Assembly (NCBI GenBank): GCA_935421135.1
Contig: OW285190.1
Span: 5,853,501-5,917,500 of the forward strand
Direction of reading: 5' to 3'
DNA: 64,000 nucleotides
From: Bugulina stolonifera
Taxonomy: Eukaryota > Bryozoa > Gymnolaemata > Cheilostomatida > Bugulidae
The translations under genes and the position numbers were made by a program. Every line of letters starts with the position of its first letter. The stretch's first letter is position 1. The notes beneath the pieces are model-generated. The model was not told the origin of the DNA, ran no database searches, and saw only the letters and a list, made by a program, of their open reading frames with translations. Shown here one piece after another: positions 59,708 to 64,000 of the stretch.

Positions 59708-60738
59708 ACCAGAGCCCAACCCACCGGAGGGAGCATGCAATTGGAGCCGCTAAAGTATGATTCTACTACATTCTCCACCCCTAGATGCGAGGCAGGCAGG
59801 TGAAGCCTACAGCTAGCATCGATAAAGGCAAGGTAGTAGCATACGGCGACATTGATATTGTTCATCATTAGAAATGCTACAGCCCTAAAACTAGGATAGC
59901 ACAATGATGTAAGGTACAAACCCAATTGCATGTCAAGCAGCATGCTTGCTGCACGAATATGCTGAGGAGCATCGCTCAAGGCTTGTAGGTGGCTTCTGAG
60001 CTGTTGTTGAGTGTGAATGGCTGCTTGATACTTTGACTCCAGTTGGCGGACCTTCTGTTGTAACTCGTCTCTCTCCCTCTTCAGTTCCGCATAGCCCAGG
60101 TGTGCTGGATCCATACAGGCTGGCGAGTAGGATGAAGTGTTAAATCCTCTTACTGGCATCGTTTCTATTGGCCGTCGATAAGGAGCTGACGATTGTCTCA
60201 TATGCCTACGCCGGATGGTTTCCCGAGCATCTACAGGAACGGATGAGCGCAGAGAGGCTGTCTCTGTGTTGCTTCTAGCTCTGTCTACCACCGGAAGGAC
60301 ACCAAACTGCACTCCTTTTGGAAGCTGCCATTCCTCTTTAAACTGTTTGAACCGGGCCGCATCTACCACAAAACATGTGTCCGTCATACATATTACTCCT
60401 CCTTCCTTCAAGTGATCCTGCATGGCAGCCTTATCCCTGCTGGTGTGCCCACAGGAACAGAACAACTTGCTGAAGTGCAGCTTCACATGGTCTGATAGCT
60501 CCCGGCCATTCCCCATAAAGTTGCATAGTTTACAGCCAGTAGGTCCTTTGGCCTGGGATGATTGGTGGTCGGTTGCTCTGGTGGTGTACATTCTATACCG
60601 TACATTTTTTCTGACTCGGTTTGGGCTGGACGTAGTACCAATGGCCTTCTCCGTATGACCGGGGTGTACGTCCGTCTGCTCCTGGTCCGATTCCAGCAGG
60701 TTGTCCTCCATGATCTGGACCTGAACTTCAGTTGACAT
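59698..60738 (-). CDS. Extra ORF of the right Gypsy element: zinc-finger, coiled-coil protein
   Basis: Placed after pol, in the position of env in retroviruses. The likely start is ATG 60738 (MSTEVQVQIMEDN), about 30 bp after a good splice acceptor (CCTTTCTTTTTTTTAG near 60770), which suggests expression from a spliced message. About 346 aa. It has C2H2-like fingers (CKLC...HVKLH, then FCSCG...DHLKE and further Cys), a basic Arg-rich middle, a coiled coil (ELKRERDELQQKVRQLES) and a hydrophobic C-terminal part (VAFLMMNNINVAVCYYLAF). The frame is open further upstream to 60858. I recognise no family; an accessory nucleic-acid-binding protein is more likely than an envelope, as there is no signal peptide. 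Confidence 0.65.
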   Translation of the reverse strand: MSTEVQVQIMEDNLLESDQEQTDVHPGHTEKAIGTTSSPNRVRKNVRYRMYTTRATDHQSSQAKGPTGCKLCNFMGNGRELSDHVKLHFSKLFCSCGHTSRDKAAMQDHLKEGGVICMTDTCFVVDAARFKQFKEEWQLPKGVQFGVLPVVDRARSNTETASLRSSVPVDARETIRRRHMRQSSAPYRRPIETMPVRGFNTSSYSPACMDPAHLGYAELKRERDELQQKVRQLESKYQAAIHTQQQLRSHLQALSDAPQHIRAASMLLDMQLGLYLTSLCYPSFRAVAFLMMNNINVAVCYYLAFIDASCRLHLPASHLGVENVVESYFSGSNCMLPPVGWALVVS

Positions 60739-60983
60739 GATGGAAGAGATTGAAGGGGATCGAGATACTAAAAAAAAGAAAGGAAACTTGTACCACCCTA
60801 TCACGGCCACATTCGACCCCTTAGGTACGGTCGAACACCATTCTAGGAGTACAAGCAAAGTTACGCTTTCTATTAGATGGGAAGATCAAGAAGCAGCAAT
60901 GAGAGTACTCATAATCCAGTAGTTTTTACAACTATCAGGCAAACTCGGCACCCCAGCTGTATATGAGGTGTTATGTAATAGGG

Positions 60984-61211
60984 TACTAGATAGGAGGCAA
61001 CCTGTCCCACAGCGTGTCACGACCTAGCATGACACGATGGTCCCAGGACCCACACCTATGTATACCCCACGTAGTCATCTAATCTCTTAGGATAGTGTAC
61101 TAGATAGGAGGCAACCTGTCCCACAGCGTGTCACGACCTAGCATGACACGATGGTCCCAGGACCCACACCTATGTATACACCACGTAGTCATCTAATCTC
61201 TTAGGATGACG
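60984..61211 (-). repeat. 114-bp tandem duplication over the pol stop
   Basis: Bases 60984-61097 are repeated at 61098-61211 with few changes (TACTAGATAGGAGGCAACCT...). The inner copy includes the last codons and stop of pol. Confidence 0.9.
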
Positions 61212-64000
61212 AACAGCTCTCCTGGGTCTGTCACTGAGATGACCAGCATCGAGGTCCTCCCTCAGTGGACCCAGATCAGGAACGGTCATCCGTTCTATGT
61301 CAGCAGTTGGAAAGGCTGACCAGCGGGAGGGCCCGTCCTCCGGCTCAGAGTCAGCTCCATCAGCTGGATCTATTGTTTGGGAAGGCTGTCCCCGAGAATC
61401 ATCACAGGCATTGAAGAGCTTCAGTTGACTTTCGTGAACTGTGCCCCTGCCCTGGATCTTGTAGGTACCATTATTAAATGCCTTCTTTACCGTGAAAGGA
61501 CCTTGGAACTTTGGCTGTAGCTTCGGGTTGATGCCCTTCTTCCGTCTCTTATACTGCACTAGTACCATGTCTCCCGGGCTGAACAAGGGCGCTTCCTGGT
61601 TATCCGGAGTCCTCACGAGTCTCAACTGCTGTGATCGCAGCAGGGCGTGAGCCGTATCCAGGCGCTCTTGCAGTTCGGAGGCATACAGGGTACGAGTGGT
61701 TATCGAAGTATCGCTTGTTCCTTGGACAAGCTGATCTGGTAATCGGCATTCCCTACCAAACATGAGGAAGTTGGCAGTCTCCTGGGTTTTGGAATGTGGT
61801 GTTGCACGTAGTGCTCGCATAAGATGAGGCAGCAATTTATCCCAATCATTTTGTTCGCTGCCTGTGCTGAATAACAGCGAACGAAGGGCATCGCCCAACG
61901 TTCGGTTACCTCGTTCTACAACACCATTAGACTGAGGATGATAGGGAGATGTTCGGGTTTTAGTGACTCTCCACAGCAAGCACAACTCCGACATCAGGTC
62001 CCCTTCGAACTGCGCCCCGCGGTCACTATGGATCTCCTCGGGAAGTCCGAAGTAGCAGAAGACCCTATCATCTAGTGCCTCAGCAACTACTGGTGCGGTA
62101 GCATTAGGCAGTGCTATAGCATCTTGCCATCTGGTGAAATGATCCGATAACACTAGAATCCACTGATTACCTCGAGCTGTGCAAGGCAACGGCCCAACTA
62201 GGTCGATGGCCACTTTCTGCCATGGACGACCAGCGAACAGAGGCCCACAGCTCGAGTACTGGTTTAGACCACCCTGCTTGGCTTGTTGGCAAATCTGACA
62301 GGTTCTGACTAGTCTGCGCACAGCAGAGGTCATACCTGGCCAGTACCAAAGGAGCTGTAACCGTTTGAGAGTTTTCATTATCCCAGCATGGGAAAGGATA
62401 TGGGTGTTCCATATAATGTCCTTCCGCATGGTACTGGGACATACAATCACCTCCCGCGGTCGCTGGTTACCCAAAACTCGAGCCACCAGTACGCCATCCT
62501 CCCTGATCCTCAGCAAGGAGAGCATGGTACTGAGCTTTTTGAGTTCTGGGCTTCCCAGGCTCACCTTTTCAGGATCCAAAGGTTGCTGAGCTAAAACAGC
62601 TTGGTAAACCGTGGCAACATCACCCGGTACTTGCTGGGCTCTTACAAGATCATCAGCTGTATGATTTTGTGGCTGACCATCAGATCCTATAGGGGTGGTG
62701 TTCCGGCTAGTGTTGCCCACAGGGCAAGCACACCCGACCTCCCACCTAGCTTCATCCCCTAAGTCATCAGGTCGGTTCAGTGGTTTGACTGCGGGGAAGC
62801 TGAACTCTCGTTCTTCGGCTTCCCAGTCAGCGATTACTTCTTCTATACTCGGCCCACCACTCCGACGAGTTATCCTCTGGCACTGCTTGCAGTCAGTGCA
62901 AGGTCGTCGAGAGAGGCCATCAGCATTGCCATGTTTGCTGCCTACTCGATGTACGATGGTAAACTTGAATTCACTGAGGACTTCCAACCACCTGGCGATC
63001 TGGTCAGAAGGCTCAGACCTCCTGAGAAGCCAGATCAACGAAGCATGGTCCGTCCTGATGGTGAATTGCCGGCCGTACAAGTAGGGTCGATAGTGGTTCA
63101 CAGCCTTGACCACAGCCAGTAGCTCCCGCCGAGTAACGCAGTAATTTCTCTCGGGTGGCTGTAAAGTCTTACTGTAGTATGAGATCACCTTTTCTCGTCC
63201 TCCTTGGATTTGTGATAACACAGCACCAATTCCGACGAGGGATGCGTCTGTATCAAGAATAAATTCTTGAGATGTATCAGGATATCCTAGTACAGGAGAA
63301 GACACCATAGCCTGTTTCAGTGAGTCAAACGCGTTCTGGCACTCATCACTCCATTGAAACTTGTTGCCCTTGGCAGTGAGCTGAGAGAGCGGCTTGGCGA
63401 TGGAAGCAAAGCCCTCCACATATTGACGATAGTACCCTACCGTCCCCAAGAATGCCTGCAGTTCAGAAATGTTGCTAGGTGGCAACCATTCGGCTATAGC
63501 AGAGATCTTTTCAGGGTCGGTAGCTACCCCATCCTTACTAACCACATGCCCCAAGTACCTGACCTTTTCCTGGAACAAGTGACACTTGGAGGGCTTCAGT
63601 TTCAATCCAGCTGCACGAAGTCGGCTTAATACTTCTTTAAGATGATCCCAATGATCGTCAAAATTGTTTCCAATCACAATCACATCATCCAGGTACAGCA
63701 ACAAAGTTTTCCAATGGAGACCATGAAGGACCCTCTCCATCAACCTCTGGAAAGTAGCAGGTGCATTGGTAAGCCCAAATGGAAGGACTTTCCACCTCCA
63801 CAAACCACTACGAGTGCAGAATGCGGACTTTTCTTTGGCGTCATCATCTAGTGGCACCTGCCAATACCCACTCAGGAGATCCAGAGTGGTAAAATATCGG
63901 CTACCGGCTAAAGCGTCCAAGCTGTCGTCTATCCTAGGCAGAGGATGAGCATCTTGGATTGTCGCATAATTGAGGCGTCTGTAGTCGATACAGAACCTCC
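61170..64000 (-). CDS. Gypsy Pol: reverse transcriptase - RNase H - integrase (5' end outside window)
   Basis: At least 943 codons, open to the window edge. RT: CIDYRRLNYATIQDAHPLPR, DLLSGYWQVPL, LPFGLTNAPATF and the catalytic YLDDVIV. RNase H: FILDTDASLVGIG and RTDHASLIWLL. Integrase: HHCC finger (HILSHAGIMKTL...CQICQQ), core D (AIDLVGPL), D (HSDRGAQF), E (SNGVVERGNRTL), then a C-terminal domain with FQGPFTVKKAF. Stop at 61170-61172. No disruption was seen, so the element is young and perhaps competent. Base composition is richer in G+C than the flanks. Confidence 0.92.
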   Translation of the reverse strand, partial: RFCIDYRRLNYATIQDAHPLPRIDDSLDALAGSRYFTTLDLLSGYWQVPLDDDAKEKSAFCTRSGLWRWKVLPFGLTNAPATFQRLMERVLHGLHWKTLLLYLDDVIVIGNNFDDHWDHLKEVLSRLRAAGLKLKPSKCHLFQEKVRYLGHVVSKDGVATDPEKISAIAEWLPPSNISELQAFLGTVGYYRQYVEGFASIAKPLSQLTAKGNKFQWSDECQNAFDSLKQAMVSSPVLGYPDTSQEFILDTDASLVGIGAVLSQIQGGREKVISYYSKTLQPPERNYCVTRRELLAVVKAVNHYRPYLYGRQFTIRTDHASLIWLLRRSEPSDQIARWLEVLSEFKFTIVHRVGSKHGNADGLSRRPCTDCKQCQRITRRSGGPSIEEVIADWEAEEREFSFPAVKPLNRPDDLGDEARWEVGCACPVGNTSRNTTPIGSDGQPQNHTADDLVRAQQVPGDVATVYQAVLAQQPLDPEKVSLGSPELKKLSTMLSLLRIREDGVLVARVLGNQRPREVIVCPSTMRKDIIWNTHILSHAGIMKTLKRLQLLWYWPGMTSAVRRLVRTCQICQQAKQGGLNQYSSCGPLFAGRPWQKVAIDLVGPLPCTARGNQWILVLSDHFTRWQDAIALPNATAPVVAEALDDRVFCYFGLPEEIHSDRGAQFEGDLMSELCLLWRVTKTRTSPYHPQSNGVVERGNRTLGDALRSLLFSTGSEQNDWDKLLPHLMRALRATPHSKTQETANFLMFGRECRLPDQLVQGTSDTSITTRTLYASELQERLDTAHALLRSQQLRLVRTPDNQEAPLFSPGDMVLVQYKRRKKGINPKLQPKFQGPFTVKKAFNNGTYKIQGRGTVHESQLKLFNACDDSRGQPSQTIDPADGADSEPEDGPSRWSAFPTADIERMTVPDLGPLREDLDAGHLSDRPRRAVRHPKRLDDYVVYT

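Overview
This window looks like nuclear DNA of an invertebrate animal. Genes are split by short introns with GT-AG borders, the intergenic DNA is AT-rich, transposable elements are dense and nested, and the host genes are type I membrane receptors with CUB and Sushi domains. A sponge-like genome is my best guess, because of the CUB/Sushi receptor cluster and the very frequent palindromic motif TGTACATGTACA. The species cannot be told from the sequence alone.

Host layer: four receptor genes, all on the plus strand, lie in the order A (5019-10448, 5' end outside the window or lost), B (21543-26514), C (36122-41068) and D (45394-57956). I rebuilt them exon by exon. B, C and D give uninterrupted coding sequences of 427, 508 and 362 codons with matching splice phases. 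A resembles C, and B resembles D, so the locus is probably a duplicated two-gene unit (A-B then C-D). All four end in tails rich in tyrosine motifs (YxxV, YxxL, YxN) that suggest SH2-type phosphotyrosine signalling.

The most unusual object is a GC-richer element at 11661-21323, inserted between genes A and B. It has 523-545 bp terminal inverted repeats. On the minus strand it carries a protein-primed-type family B DNA polymerase with N-terminal zinc fingers. On the plus strand, divergently, it carries a 407-aa lysine-rich protein whose second half looks like two repeated OB-fold-like modules. Between them is an 814-bp giant inverted repeat built of 31-bp units. I see no integrase, capsid, protease or packaging ATPase, so it is not a standard Polinton/Maverick. 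The polymerase has a frameshift and appears to lack a conserved block, so this copy may be dead while its family is still of interest.

Other mobile DNA: an internally deleted Gypsy (Ty3-type) element at 1-4998, whose LTR is split by a 2.3-kb Mutator-like element (9-bp target duplication) holding a smaller nested inverted-repeat element; a solo LTR of the same family at 29723-30393; a Gag-protease-integrase Gypsy derivative without reverse transcriptase at 47812-50208; a nearly intact Gypsy pol with an extra zinc-finger ORF at the right edge (59243-64000); hAT-like elements with perfect 8-bp duplications; several tRNA-derived SINEs; small inverted-repeat elements; and a LINE reverse transcriptase relic. 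The 9.4-kb intron of gene D alone holds two large transposons in series, each with a further insertion.

No rRNA gene, complete tRNA gene or CRISPR array was seen.
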